NCBI RefSeq assembly: GCF_003595525.1
Contig: NZ_CP022680.1
Coordinates: 1 to 64,000, forward strand
Origin: Streptococcus respiraculi
GTDB lineage: Bacteria > Bacillota > Bacilli > Lactobacillales > Streptococcaceae
Length of the DNA: 64,000 nt
Direction of reading: 5' to 3'
The notes beneath the pieces were generated by a model, which saw nothing but the letters and a program-made list of their open reading frames with translations, was not told the DNA's origin and did not search any database. Shown here one piece after another: positions 1-10,025 of this stretch (position 1 is the first letter of the stretch; each line of letters begins with the position of its first letter). A program made the position numbers and the translations under genes.

Positions 1-725
1 TGGGTAGGTCACATGGTTTCGGGTCTATAACATGATACTATGGCGCCCTATTCAGACTCGGTTTCCCTGCGGCTCCGTCTCTTCAACTTAACCTCGCATC
101 ATATCATAACTCGCCGGTTCATTCTACAAAAGGCACGCTCTCACCCATTAACGGGCTCGAACTTGTTGTAGGCACACGGTTTCAGGTTCTATTTCACTCC
201 CCTCCCGGGGTGCTTTTCACCTTTCCCTCACGGTACTGGTTCACTATCGGTCACTAGGGAGTATTTAGGGTTGGGAGATGGTCCTCCCAGATTCCGACGG
301 GATTTCGCGTGTCCCGCCGTACTCAGGATACTGCTAGGTACAGACTCTGTTTCGAATACGAGGCTTTTACTCTCTGTGGCTCCCCTTCCCAGAGGATTCT
401 TCTACAAAATCTGAGTCCACATTGCAGTCCTACAACCCCGAAGAGTAAACTCTTCGGTTTGCCCTCCTGCCGTTTCGCTCGCCGCTACTAAGGCAATCGC
501 TTTTGCTTTCTCTTCCTGCAGCTACTTAGATGTTTCAGTTCACTGCGTCTTCCTTCTCATGACCTTAACAGTCATGGATAACATGCATTACATGTTGGGT
601 TCCCCCATTCGGACATCCCTGGATCAATGCTTACTTACAGCTCCCCAAGGCATTTCGTCGTTAGTCACGTCCTTCTTCGGCTCCTAGTGCCAAGGCATCC
701 ACCGTGCGCCCTTATTAACTTAACC
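1..725 (-). rRNA. 23S ribosomal RNA, 5' part only
   Basis: Read leftward, this begins GGTTAAGTTAATAAGGGCGC and continues into the conserved 'acggtggatgcc' start of bacterial 23S rRNA. Only about the first 725 nt are present because the gene runs off the left edge. It is the distal gene of the 16S-tRNA-Ala-23S operon. Short ORFs that can be read across it are not genes. The exact 5' end is placed by similarity to E. coli 23S and could be off by a few bases. Confidence 0.96.
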
Positions 726-857
726 TTATTTAACCTAATTCTTTCAAATTAGAAAACTCATTAATTCACAGCGTTTTCGGTTTATTTTCTTGTTACTATT
801 TGATATAGATATTCAATTTTCAATGGACAATTCCTACAATCACATTCAGTGACTGTA

Positions 858-930
858 TGGAGCCTAGCGGGATCGAACCGCTGACCTCCTGCGTGCAAAG
901 CAGGCGCTCTCCCAGCTGAGCTAAGGCCCC
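858..930 (-). tRNA. tRNA-Ala (TGC)
   Basis: The 73-nt leftward sequence folds as a cloverleaf. The acceptor strand is GGGGCCT pairing with AGGCTCC, the D arm is normal, the anticodon loop reads TTTGCAC (anticodon TGC), and the T arm carries GGTTCGATCC. CCA is not encoded. It sits in the 16S-23S spacer, the usual place for tRNA-Ala in streptococci, and would be released by processing of the rRNA transcript. Confidence 0.97.
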
Positions 931-984
931 AACTAATAATCTGGTTTTCTCTTATTAGTTCACGTTTCTTATTCTATTGTCTTC

Positions 985-1064
985 GGGTGCCGCTGGCCCC
1001 TGTCGTTCGCTTTCGCTTCGACAAACCTGAAACCTGCGGTTTCGCTTAGCTGAGCTAAGGCCCC
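985..1064 (-). repeat. Truncated tRNA-Ala copy with hairpin in rRNA spacer
   Basis: The first 17 nt of tRNA-Ala (GGGGCCTTAGCTCAGCT, leftward from 1064 to 1048) are repeated exactly. The copy then departs from the tRNA into unrelated sequence containing a small hairpin (TGTCG/CGACA around 999-1022). No anticodon or T arm follows, so it cannot make a tRNA. It lies between 16S and the intact tRNA-Ala. It may be a recombination scar. Confidence 0.6.
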
Positions 1065-1066
1065 AC

Positions 1067-1091
1067 AAGACCTCTCAAAATTAAAGAAGAC
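1067..1091 (-). other. 16S rRNA processing stem, 3' arm
   Basis: This 25-nt segment just beyond the 3' end of 16S is complementary, apart from 3 positions, to the segment at 2763-2787 in the 16S leader. Such stems bring the two ends of 16S together and are cut by RNase III-type enzymes. Confidence 0.7.
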
Positions 1092-1110
1092 TACGTACAG
1101 AGTTCCATTT

Positions 1111-2665
<1,555 letters not shown>

Positions 2666-2762
2666 TAGTTTGAGTCTTCACTCATACTGTCCACTGACAG
2701 ATTTATTTTCTTATGTTCATTGACGGTTTATGTCTCCATAAACCACCCTGCACGTTTGGTTC

Positions 2763-2787
2763 GTCTTCTTTAATTTTCAAAGGTCTT
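2763..2787 (-). other. 16S rRNA processing stem, 5' arm
   Basis: This is the leader partner of the stem at 1067-1091: 22 of 25 bases are complementary, including an unbroken AAAATTAAAGAAGAC block. A second small perfect hairpin (GGTTTATG/CATAAACC) lies between it and the 16S gene at 2725-2744. Confidence 0.7.
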
Positions 2788-2819
2788 GCCTTATCGCTCT
2801 CTCAAGCGACAACTATATC

Positions 2820-2878
2820 AGTATATCACCTCTTCTTCTTATTGTCAACTACTTTTTTTACTTTTTTTGAATTTTTTT
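2820..2878 (-). promoter_or_regulatory. rRNA operon promoter with A-rich upstream element
   Basis: On the minus strand a perfect -35 TTGACA (2848-2843) is followed after exactly 17 bp by TATACT (2825-2820). Upstream of the -35 lies an A-tract-rich stretch (2851-2878) that looks like an UP element. This is the strongest promoter match seen in the window. The insertion sequence begins about 45 bp upstream of the -35. Confidence 0.85.
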
Positions 2879-2893
2879 CATGAAAATAACAAT
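2879..2893. repeat. Left 15-bp direct repeat flanking the IS
   Basis: CATGAAAATAACAAT is identical to 3965-3979 and abuts the outer end of the left inverted repeat, so it is a candidate target-site duplication. Confidence 0.7.
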
Positions 2894-2937
2894 CGAAAGT
2901 TCTAAAATGAAGTTAGCCACTCAAGGGTATAAAAAAA

Positions 2938-2995
2938 CATCTCAGAGAGATATAATTGTAATCACCACAAGAACAATTAGAAAGACTCTGAGATG
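2938..2995 (+). promoter_or_regulatory. Inverted repeat covering the transposase start codon
   Basis: CATCTCAGAG (2938-2947) is perfectly complementary to CTCTGAGATG (2986-2995), and the last three bases of the second arm are the ATG of the transposase. A possible -10 (TATAAT, 2951-2956) lies between the arms. A transcript entering from outside the IS would contain both arms and could hide the start codon. One starting at the internal promoter would lack the first arm. Confidence 0.55.
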
Positions 2996-3946
2996 CAACA
3001 CTATTATACACCAAAAAGGAAACATTTGACACTAGCTGAACGTAGAATGATTGAGCGTTGGCTTCAAGAAGGGCTCTCAAATCGTGAAATCGCTAGAAGA
3101 TTAGAGAAGGCTCCTCAAACCATTCACAACGAAGTCAAACGTGGTCTGGTTAGGCAACAAGTGCGTAAAGGAAAATTTGAAATAATCTACTCAGCTGACT
3201 TCGCTCAAAAAAACTATCAAAATAATCGTAAACATTCTGTGAGGCAGACTTCCCTAACCAAGGAACTCAAAGAAAAGATTCTTCACTATATCAAGCAGAA
3301 ATACTCTCCTGAGATGATGGTAAAAGCAAAAGGGATATCTGTCTCCGTCTCCACCATTTACTACTGGATTCATCATGGACACTTAGGATTGACCAAGGAT
3401 GGCATGCTTTATCCTCGCAAGGAGAAAACGAAGAAAAAACAAGCGAGTCCCAACTTTAAGCCGGCTGGAAAATCGATTGAGGAACGGCCAGAAAGCATTA
3501 ATCAACGTGAGAATGTTGGTGATGTTGAAATTGATACGGTTATTCAAACACGGGCAAAAAATGAGTGTCTGTTGACTCTAACTGATAGAAAGAGTCGTTA
3601 TCAAATCATCCGACTCATTCCCGATAAGTCCGCGTCTTCAGTCAATCAAGCTCTGAAAATGATCCTCAGAGATTATCAAATTAACTCAATCACAGCTGAT
3701 AACGGGACTGAATTCAGTCGTTTAGCAGAAGTTTTTGGCCCCGATCATATCTACTATGCCCACCCTTATTCCTCTTGGGAGCGTGGAACTAATGAGAATC
3801 ATAATAGACTCATCAGGCGTTGGTTGCCTAAGGGAAGCAAAAAGGCGACGCAGCAACAAGTCGCATTTATTGAAAACTGGATTAACAACTATCCAAAGAA
3901 GATATTGGGTTACAAATCTCCTAGAGAATTTTTACAGACTGGCTAA
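2993..3946 (+). CDS. IS30-family transposase
   Basis: The 317-residue protein catalyses transposition of the surrounding element. An N-terminal helix-turn-helix (about residues 12-50, with LTLAERRMIERWLQEG and SNREIARRLEKA) is typical of IS30 transposases. A DDE integrase core follows, with candidate acidic residues in VGDVEIDTV, ITADNGTEF and the E of GTNENHN. Length and order match full-length family members, so it is probably intact. The Shine-Dalgarno signal is weak, and the start codon is buried in an inverted repeat, fitting low expression. It reads away from the rRNA operon and toward the ftsH terminator. Confidence 0.93.
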   Translation: MQHYYTPKRKHLTLAERRMIERWLQEGLSNREIARRLEKAPQTIHNEVKRGLVRQQVRKGKFEIIYSADFAQKNYQNNRKHSVRQTSLTKELKEKILHYIKQKYSPEMMVKAKGISVSVSTIYYWIHHGHLGLTKDGMLYPRKEKTKKKQASPNFKPAGKSIEERPESINQRENVGDVEIDTVIQTRAKNECLLTLTDRKSRYQIIRLIPDKSASSVNQALKMILRDYQINSITADNGTEFSRLAEVFGPDHIYYAHPYSSWERGTNENHNRLIRRWLPKGSKKATQQQVAFIENWINNYPKKILGYKSPREFLQTG

Positions 3947-3964
3947 CTTGAACTTGAAATTTGC

Positions 3965-3979
3965 CATGAAAATAACAAT
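3965..3979. repeat. Right 15-bp direct repeat flanking the IS
   Basis: This is the second copy of CATGAAAATAACAAT, directly after the right inverted repeat. Confidence 0.7.
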
Positions 3980-4057
3980 AGTTAAAAAGCATATCGATAC
4001 TAAGCTATGTCAATATACTACATAACCTTACAATTTGTCAAGGGTATTAAAAAGAAA

Positions 4058-4103
4058 GACTTAGGAAACATTCTATACAATCTTATAGTTGTTTCCTTAG
4101 GTC
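4058..4103 (-). terminator. Terminator behind ftsH
   Basis: A long imperfect stem (gacttaggaaac against gtttccttaggtc, continuing inward) is followed on the minus strand by TTTCTTTTTAA. It ends the hpt-ftsH transcript before the IS and rRNA promoter. Confidence 0.7.
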
Positions 4104-4115
4104 TCTCTTATATAT

Positions 4116-6092
4116 TTATTTCGTATCTTTCATTTTTTCTTTGATTTCATCATATGAAAGTGGATGAACATCTTCATTATCAGGATGGTTTAAATCTGTT
4201 GGCATCTGCCCTGTTTCATAGAGTGATTTGATTTGAACGCTATCCAATGTTTCATATTTCAATAGTGCTTCTGCAATCAGCTTATGCGTTTCACGGTTGG
4301 CCTGAATAATTTCAGCTGCTTTATCGCGTGCTTCATTCAATAGCTTGCGAACTTCATTATCTAATTCATAAGCAGTTTGCTCTGAAATATGTTTTTGAGT
4401 TGTATAGCCGCCAAACATTGCATGATTTCCCTCATACTGCATCGGTCCCATCTTATCACTCATTCCATATTCTGCCACCATAGCTCGTGCCATTTGGGTT
4501 GCTTGTTCAAAGTCGTTGGCAGCTCCCGTTGTTTGAGCATTGAAAATAATCTCTTCTGCTACGCGACCACCCATAAGACCTGCCAACTGCTCTTTCATAT
4601 CTTCCTTAGATAGAAGCATTTGATCTTCTTTAGGTAGAGCAATCATGTATCCACCTGCACGACCACGAGGTACAATCGTCACTTTATGAACTTCGCGTGC
4701 ATTTGAAAGAATAAGTCCAACAATCGTATGACCCGCTTCGTGATAAGCGACCATTTCTCGCTCGCGTTGTGAAATTTGACGGTCTTTTTTAGACGGGCCT
4801 GCGATGACACGATCTTCTGCTTCATCAATATCAGAAGCATCAATAACTGCTTTGTTTTGACGGGCAGCGACAAGAGCTGCTTCATTCAGTACATTTTCCA
4901 AATCGGCACCGACAAATCCGGGTGTTTGCTGGGCAACCAGTTTCAAATCAACATCATCTGCCAATGGTTTATTTTTGGCATGAACTTTCAAGATAGCTTC
5001 ACGACCTTTTACATCTGGTCGTCCAACCAAGACTTTACGATCAAAACGTCCCGGGCGAAGAAGGGCTGGATCCAATACATCGCTACGATTTGTTGCGGCA
5101 ATCACGATAATACCTTCATTGCCAGCAAAACCATCCATTTCAATCAATAATTGATTGAGGGTTTGCTCACGCTCATCGTTTCCACCACCCATACCGACAC
5201 CACGTTGGCGACCGACAGCATCAATTTCATCGATGAAAATAATGGCTGGCGCAGCTTTCTTAGCATCTTCAAAGAGCGAACGGACACGACTGGCACCAAC
5301 TCCGACAAACATTTCAACAAAGTCAGAGCCAGAAATACTAAAGAATGGTACTCCTGCTTCTCCCGCAACAGCTTTTGCGAGAAGCGTTTTACCTGTCCCT
5401 GGAGGACCCTCAAGGAGAACACCTGCTGGAATGCGTGCACCTAATTTAGTGAAGCGTTTTGGATCTTTAAGAAACTCAACAACTTCTACTAATTCTTGCT
5501 TTTCTTCTTCGGCACCTGCTACATCAGAAAAGCGAACTTTTACATTACTCTTTTCTAAAGCCTTTGCCTTATTGCGACCAAAGTTCATGGCGCCTCGTGC
5601 GCCACCACCACCTTGGTTCATCATCATGACAAAGAAGATACCAAAGATAACTAATGGAAAAATATTGATTAGGATATTTAACCACAGACTATTGGAACTT
5701 TCTGGTTTTACCGTTACTTTTACATCATGTTTTTTTGCTAATTCTTGTAAATCATCTACTGCTGAGTCAGCTGGTAACATAGTAGATGTAAATTTCTGAT
5801 AACTAGTCTTATCTGAAACTTGGAATAATTTAATTGATTCTGCAGCTTTGCTTTCTGCAACCTTTGGATTTTTATAGGTTCCTGAAATTTCAACAACACT
5901 ACCATTGGGTTGATAGGTAACATCTTTCACATTCCCATCAGTTAATTCTTTAACAACTTGTGAGTAGCTAATTTCATGAGTTGAAACTTGACTACCCGCT
6001 TTAAAAAATTGATACGCCGTAATTAAAGTAGCAATAATTAAAATAAGGAGAAAAGGATTTCGGATAAATCCTTTATTGTTTTGATTGTTCAT
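4116..6092 (-). CDS. ftsH: ATP-dependent zinc metalloprotease FtsH
   Basis: This 658-residue membrane-bound AAA+ protease degrades misfolded membrane proteins and selected regulators. Two membrane segments (about 13-31 and 138-158) enclose an extracellular domain. The AAA module carries Walker A GPPGTGKT (229-236), Walker B IIFIDEID (284-291) and the second region of homology with RPGRFDR (346-352). The zinc site HEAGH is at 451-455, with a downstream acidic ligand in AANDFEQ. Length and domain order are normal. It follows hpt by 21 bp in the same direction, as in most streptococci, and is the last gene before the terminator. Confidence 0.98.
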   Translation of the reverse strand: MNNQNNKGFIRNPFLLILIIATLITAYQFFKAGSQVSTHEISYSQVVKELTDGNVKDVTYQPNGSVVEISGTYKNPKVAESKAAESIKLFQVSDKTSYQKFTSTMLPADSAVDDLQELAKKHDVKVTVKPESSNSLWLNILINIFPLVIFGIFFVMMMNQGGGGARGAMNFGRNKAKALEKSNVKVRFSDVAGAEEEKQELVEVVEFLKDPKRFTKLGARIPAGVLLEGPPGTGKTLLAKAVAGEAGVPFFSISGSDFVEMFVGVGASRVRSLFEDAKKAAPAIIFIDEIDAVGRQRGVGMGGGNDEREQTLNQLLIEMDGFAGNEGIIVIAATNRSDVLDPALLRPGRFDRKVLVGRPDVKGREAILKVHAKNKPLADDVDLKLVAQQTPGFVGADLENVLNEAALVAARQNKAVIDASDIDEAEDRVIAGPSKKDRQISQREREMVAYHEAGHTIVGLILSNAREVHKVTIVPRGRAGGYMIALPKEDQMLLSKEDMKEQLAGLMGGRVAEEIIFNAQTTGAANDFEQATQMARAMVAEYGMSDKMGPMQYEGNHAMFGGYTTQKHISEQTAYELDNEVRKLLNEARDKAAEIIQANRETHKLIAEALLKYETLDSVQIKSLYETGQMPTDLNHPDNEDVHPLSYDEIKEKMKDTK

Positions 6093-6113
6093 AAATACTA
6101 TAGTAACCTTTTT

Positions 6114-6656
6114 CTAATTTGAATAAACTTCCTCTTTCAATACTCCTACATAAGGAATATTGCGGTAGTTTTCATCATAATCTAGACCAAATCCTACAAC
6201 AAATTCATTTGGAATTGTAAAGCAAGTATAATCTGGTTCAATCTCTACCACACGGCCTTCTGGTTTATCAAGGAGGGTTACAATTTTAATGGAAGCTGCT
6301 TGGCGTAGAGCAAACAACTCTTTCAATTCTTTCAAGGTGCGTCCTGTATCAATAATATCTTCGATAAAGAGGACATCACGACCCGCAACATTTGTATCTA
6401 AGTCCTTGATAATCTTGACAGTACCGCTACTTTCAGTACCCCCATGATAGCTAGAAACCACCATAAAGTCCATTTCGATATGAGTGTCAATATGTTTTAC
6501 GAGTTCCGCCATAAACGGAATAGAACCCTTTAAAATACCAACCAAAAGGGGATTTTTCCCAGCATAAGCTTCTGTTAAAATCTTCCCTAATTCCTTGCTT
6601 TTTGCAACAATTTCTTCTTCTGAAATAAGGATTTTTTTGATATCTTTTTCCAACAT
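6114..6656 (-). CDS. hpt: Hypoxanthine-guanine phosphoribosyltransferase
   Basis: This 180-residue cytoplasmic purine salvage enzyme joins hypoxanthine or guanine to PRPP to give IMP or GMP. The PRPP-binding loop [13 protein letters not shown] is at 95-107. The KGSIPF segment near residue 43 and the C-terminal [13 protein letters not shown] are also family features. It lies 7 bp after tilS and 21 bp before ftsH, so the three are probably co-transcribed. This tilS-hpt-ftsH order is widespread in Firmicutes. Confidence 0.97.
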   Translation of the reverse strand: MLEKDIKKILISEEEIVAKSKELGKILTEAYAGKNPLLVGILKGSIPFMAELVKHIDTHIEMDFMVVSSYHGGTESSGTVKIIKDLDTNVAGRDVLFIEDIIDTGRTLKELKELFALRQAASIKIVTLLDKPEGRVVEIEPDYTCFTIPNEFVVGFGLDYDENYRNIPYVGVLKEEVYSN

Positions 6657-6663
6657 ATTTCAT

Positions 6664-7932
6664 TCACTCTTTCATTTTTATATATAATGTAGCTTTGATT
6701 ATATCATTTTTTGCAGATTTACTCAAATCACTGGCAACCATATTTGCGATTCCGTAAATTTTTCCGTCTTGTTCAATCACAATAGCCGTATCTCGCAAGT
6801 TTTGAGGTATTTTTTGGTCAATAAAATAACGTCGAATTTTTTTGTAAATCGAATGAAGTAAGATACGATCACCAGCCTGTCTCCCTCGTAGGAGAATCGG
6901 TTGATGAGCCTGAAGATAGAGAATCTGATCTGGTTGCTCAAGAGGCTCATTCAATGAAAAAAGAAACGATCCATACTGAAAAATACCTTCTGATTCTATC
7001 ACGTATTCTTCCTCTTGCCTATCCGTCTTAGGTTGGATTTTTGTAATAGCAAAACGCTGATAATCCTTGATAAGGTAATAGTCACCTTTTAAGTGCTGCT
7101 GATAATTGGCTTTTTTTTCAAGGATGTTTAACACTTGGTCAAATTGATTTCGTGTCAACTGAAGTTCTGGAAATTCTTCCAGATAGTGTTGTAGTAAAAA
7201 ATAACGAACAGCTGTCGTCTGCGCTTGAAAATCCTGCAAATTTGTCACATCAATATGACAGGTTAAATCTCTGAAAGCCTGATGTAGCCGTTCAGACTCT
7301 TTTCCTATATGCAATAAAGCAGATCTCACTCGAGGATTTTCATTGAGTAACACAGGAAGATAGTTATTACGAATACGATTTCTGAAATAAAGCGAAGAAT
7401 TGTTACTCTCATCTTCAAAGTGAGGCACATTCATCAATTCACTCTTACGAAAAGCCAATAAGGGACGAATCAACTCTCCACTTGCAAAAGGTTGAACAAT
7501 CTTCATTCCAGAAAGGTGAGCTAGACGACTCCCTCGAATCAAGCGCATCAAAATCGTCTCTGCCTGATCATCAGCGTGATGAGCCGTAACAATAGCTGTA
7601 TAATCATGCTGTTTCATCACTTCTGCAAAAAAATCATAGCGCATGGTACGAGCTGCTGCTTCAGAGAATGTTCCTTTAAAATAAGAAACATGAAAAGGAA
7701 TCCTTCGTCTTTCAGCCCATTCTTTGATATAAGCCTCTTCCACAGCTGATTCTCGTCGTTGTTGATGATTGATATGAGCAACCCCAATTCTAATATCGAA
7801 GACACTCTGATATTTATAGAGAAGATGAAGTAAATTCATTGAATCTTTTCCACCTGAAACTGCAATAAGAACTGACTTATGCTTATCAAAAAAGTGACCT
7901 TCTTGTGTCACTTTTAAAAATTTTTCTTCCAT
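6664..7932 (-). CDS. tilS: tRNA(Ile)-lysidine synthase TilS
   Basis: The 422-residue enzyme modifies C34 of the CAT-anticodon tRNA to lysidine so that it reads AUA as isoleucine. The N-terminal PP-loop motif SGGKDS is at 26-31, followed by the HHADDQAET block typical of TilS. A C-terminal substrate-binding region contains the LRGRQAGDR signature. The start codon lies 2 bp after the stop of the serine hydrolase gene and shows no clear Shine-Dalgarno sequence, so translation is probably coupled to that gene. Confidence 0.96.
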   Translation of the reverse strand: MEEKFLKVTQEGHFFDKHKSVLIAVSGGKDSMNLLHLLYKYQSVFDIRIGVAHINHQQRRESAVEEAYIKEWAERRRIPFHVSYFKGTFSEAAARTMRYDFFAEVMKQHDYTAIVTAHHADDQAETILMRLIRGSRLAHLSGMKIVQPFASGELIRPLLAFRKSELMNVPHFEDESNNSSLYFRNRIRNNYLPVLLNENPRVRSALLHIGKESERLHQAFRDLTCHIDVTNLQDFQAQTTAVRYFLLQHYLEEFPELQLTRNQFDQVLNILEKKANYQQHLKGDYYLIKDYQRFAITKIQPKTDRQEEEYVIESEGIFQYGSFLFSLNEPLEQPDQILYLQAHQPILLRGRQAGDRILLHSIYKKIRRYFIDQKIPQNLRDTAIVIEQDGKIYGIANMVASDLSKSAKNDIIKATLYIKMKE

Positions 7933-7934
7933 TA

Positions 7935-9215
7935 TTATTTTAAAATCCCGTATACATCATTTGCAATCTGTGAAATATCATCGTACGCCATCCGATCTGT
8001 AAAAATCGAGAGAACAAATGGTTCTTTGGCATAGACAATCGCTACGTCATGCTTGAAGTCATAGGCATCTCCGATTTTATGAGCAACTTTGACATCGATA
8101 TCTCTCGCAATCCGTTGGTCATCAAAGTTGGTAGCAGACAGACTTTCTAGAACATAACCATTCTGATGATAGATTGCTTCCATCATCAATCCCGCCATTT
8201 CAGCCGATGCCATGCGCGATACCATATCCCATTTTTGACCTGCAATTCTAGTCGTTTCTTGGTAGAAACGCTTATCAAATTTATCAGCTGCGTAGTAGCC
8301 AAGGAGGTTGCTAGCCACATTATCTGATTCCTTTGCAGTTCGATTGATCAAGTCACCAATGTTGTAATTCTGATTATCAGGTGTTTTTGGGATTGAGCCA
8401 CTTCCTTCTGGTTCGTAGGCACCATCAAAATCTTCTGTTTCCTTGACATACTTTACACTATCTGTCAAGTTTATTTTTTTTTGATTGATATTCTCTTGTA
8501 CGTAGTAAAGTTCTGGAAGTTTGGTTATACTAGCTGCATACATCAGCTGTTCTTGGTTGACACCAGCTGTCTCTCCAGTTGACAACTTCTTGACATAGAC
8601 AGCTATATTCTTAGAATGATATTTTGTCGTAAGTAACTCCTGAACAGCTTCTATACGGTTATCATTCTCAGATAAATCAGCCACATTAACCCAAGCTTTA
8701 GAATTTATTTTCGCAAAGAAACCTAGATGAGTTTCAACCACTTCTGATACTGTTACTTCTTTATAGGGTTTAACCCCAATATCTATTTTTTTCGCTTGAT
8801 TAGAGATAGGACTGGAGTAGAGGGTGAAATCTTTCTTGAGCCAGGCTTTTTCTTCAACAACCTTTTTAGATAAGATAATATCATCATAGATACGGGTCTG
8901 ATCAGCCACCACATAACTCTTATCCTTTAATTGGAAGACTAGCTGATTCTGACTATTACTATCCACACCAATAATTGAGAAAATTTGATTAGGCTTGATT
9001 TTTTTTAATGGTGTTGTTAACTCCTTGTCAAGGTAGCTATCAACTTCTTCATAGACATTTGGATTGGTCGGAATACTCTTAAAATCTGTACTATACTCTT
9101 TGTAGTTCAGTTGGTAGTTCATCTGACTAGACAACTCAAATGGAATCTCAGTACTTCCAACTGGTGTCGTTGCAAATAAAACTGGACTAATGAGCCATAA
9201 TAACTGCTTTTTCAT
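7935..9215 (-). CDS. Secreted serine hydrolase, class A beta-lactamase fold
   Basis: The 426-residue protein has an N-terminal signal-like hydrophobic segment (about 4-17). Its C-terminal half has the class A active-site motifs in order: SITK (229-232), SDN (297-299) and KIG (380-382). Residues 30-190 form a separate N-terminal region. Proteins of this type occupy the same position between divIC and tilS in other streptococci. Resistance is not implied, since the family is core and its cell-wall role is unsettled. A good Shine-Dalgarno (GGAGG) precedes the ATG. Confidence 0.88.
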   Translation of the reverse strand: MKKQLLWLISPVLFATTPVGSTEIPFELSSQMNYQLNYKEYSTDFKSIPTNPNVYEEVDSYLDKELTTPLKKIKPNQIFSIIGVDSNSQNQLVFQLKDKSYVVADQTRIYDDIILSKKVVEEKAWLKKDFTLYSSPISNQAKKIDIGVKPYKEVTVSEVVETHLGFFAKINSKAWVNVADLSENDNRIEAVQELLTTKYHSKNIAVYVKKLSTGETAGVNQEQLMYAASITKLPELYYVQENINQKKINLTDSVKYVKETEDFDGAYEPEGSGSIPKTPDNQNYNIGDLINRTAKESDNVASNLLGYYAADKFDKRFYQETTRIAGQKWDMVSRMASAEMAGLMMEAIYHQNGYVLESLSATNFDDQRIARDIDVKVAHKIGDAYDFKHDVAIVYAKEPFVLSIFTDRMAYDDISQIANDVYGILK

Positions 9216-9228
9216 GTTTCCTCCTTTC

Positions 9229-9348
9229 CTACTTTTTAGTATCCTTTTCCTCAGTTTTTAATGCTTGATTTTTCTCAGCTAGTTCCTCTAATTTTTCATC
9301 AGAATAGGCCAAGAATTTTTCTACAATTTCTACAATCGTTTCTGTCAT
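9229..9348 (-). CDS. Small acidic/basic 39-residue protein of unknown function
   Basis: The ORF encodes a 39-residue charged, mostly helical peptide beginning [19 protein letters not shown]. Its ATG overlaps the divIC stop codon in an ATGA arrangement, and its stop lies 14 bp before the serine hydrolase gene, so it is wedged into the operon. There is no membrane segment or known motif. Position and overlap favour a real gene, and I recall similar short ORFs here in other streptococci, but I cannot check this. Confidence 0.7.
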   Translation of the reverse strand: MTETIVEIVEKFLAYSDEKLEELAEKNQALKTEEKDTKK

Positions 9349-9716
9349 CGTGGTAATAATCCTGGGATGTTATAAATAAATTCCCCGTCCTTTGAATATT
9401 GAAGTTTTGCTCGAATATACTTGGTCACATATTCTTCATCTTCTAGTTTTTTCACTAAAGAAGTCTCAATTTTTTGCTGCTTTTTTAATTCTTTATAGCG
9501 CTTTTGCAAATCGTTCAATTGGGCTTCACGCTTTTGCAAATTTTCATAACTAGTGACCAGATTGTAGGTCGGCAAAACAAAGAGAAAAACGACCAAAATC
9601 AAGATAGAACCCATAAAGCGGTTCTTCTGCCTTTTTTCTTGCCGATAAGCCTGACTTTTTTGCAGTTCTTCTTGAATGTATTGGTTATTGATTTGGAGAA
9701 TATTCGATTTTTTCAT
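9345..9716 (-). CDS. divIC: Septum formation initiator DivIC/FtsB family
   Basis: This 123-residue bitopic division protein has a short cytoplasmic N-terminus, one membrane segment (about 34-52, [16 protein letters not shown]) and an extracellular coiled coil (about 55-90, [20 protein letters not shown]). DivIC works with FtsL and DivIB in the division complex. The ATG at 9716 is chosen over an upstream in-frame ATG because AAGGA lies 9 nt before it. The gene then overlaps the end of rqcP by 32 bp. It precedes the small ORF and serine hydrolase in one transcription unit. Confidence 0.92.
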   Translation of the reverse strand: MKKSNILQINNQYIQEELQKSQAYRQEKRQKNRFMGSILILVVFLFVLPTYNLVTSYENLQKREAQLNDLQKRYKELKKQQKIETSLVKKLEDEEYVTKYIRAKLQYSKDGEFIYNIPGLLPR

Positions 9717-9975
9717 CTGCTTCAATCCTTGTTTCACTGATGATTTCATACATCTTGAGCGCATCTTCTTTTTTAGTGCTATCTTTCATTTCAAGTACTT
9801 TGACAACTAGCAACTTGTTCCCAAAACGGATTTCAATCTGGTCATTTTCTTTCAAATCAGTCGATGATTTAGCCAAAATACCATTAACCTTGATTCTTCC
9901 CTTATCCGCCACTTCTTTTGCAACCGTGCGACGTTTGATAATACGGGAAACTTTTAAATACTTGTCTAGTCTCAT
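9685..9975 (-). CDS. rqcP: RqcP, S4-domain ribosome quality-control factor
   Basis: The 96-residue protein is almost entirely an S4 RNA-binding domain ([20 protein letters not shown] and [20 protein letters not shown]). RqcP (YabO/Hsp15 type) binds stalled 50S subunits and helps RqcH add alanine tails. It sits between mfd and divIC, the standard place in Firmicutes. The ATG follows GAGGTGAAAAT, a good ribosome binding site. Confidence 0.94.
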   Translation of the reverse strand: MRLDKYLKVSRIIKRRTVAKEVADKGRIKVNGILAKSSTDLKENDQIEIRFGNKLLVVKVLEMKDSTKKEDALKMYEIISETRIEADEKIEYSPNQ

Positions 9976-10025
9976 ATTTTCACCTCATTTCTTTATTGTA
10001 TCACTTTTTGATTGGTTTTAAAACT

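Larger units (their letters stand above)
2894..3964 (+). mobile_element. IS30-family insertion sequence
   Basis: The 1071-bp element holds one transposase gene and is bounded by imperfect inverted repeats of about 29 bp. The most conserved inner part is GTTAGCCA (2912-2919) against TGGCTAAC (3940-3947), with about 20 of 29 positions matching overall. The transposase stop codon lies inside the right inverted repeat. Identical 15-bp direct repeats flank it. The family is assigned from the transposase. The exact IS name needs a database comparison. Confidence 0.85.

Noticed and set aside
3735..4025. 96-codon ORF overlapping the transposase
   Set aside because: It is a +1-frame shadow of the transposase. 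The real protein has full family length without a frameshift.
5155..5799. 214-codon ORF opposite ftsH
   Set aside because: It is antisense to a highly conserved gene, of low-complexity composition, with no start signals.
7935..9215. Beta-lactamase resistance gene
   Set aside because: SxxK, SDN and KxG motifs are present, but the gene is embedded in a conserved core operon and has an extra N-terminal domain. A wall-related role is more likely than resistance.
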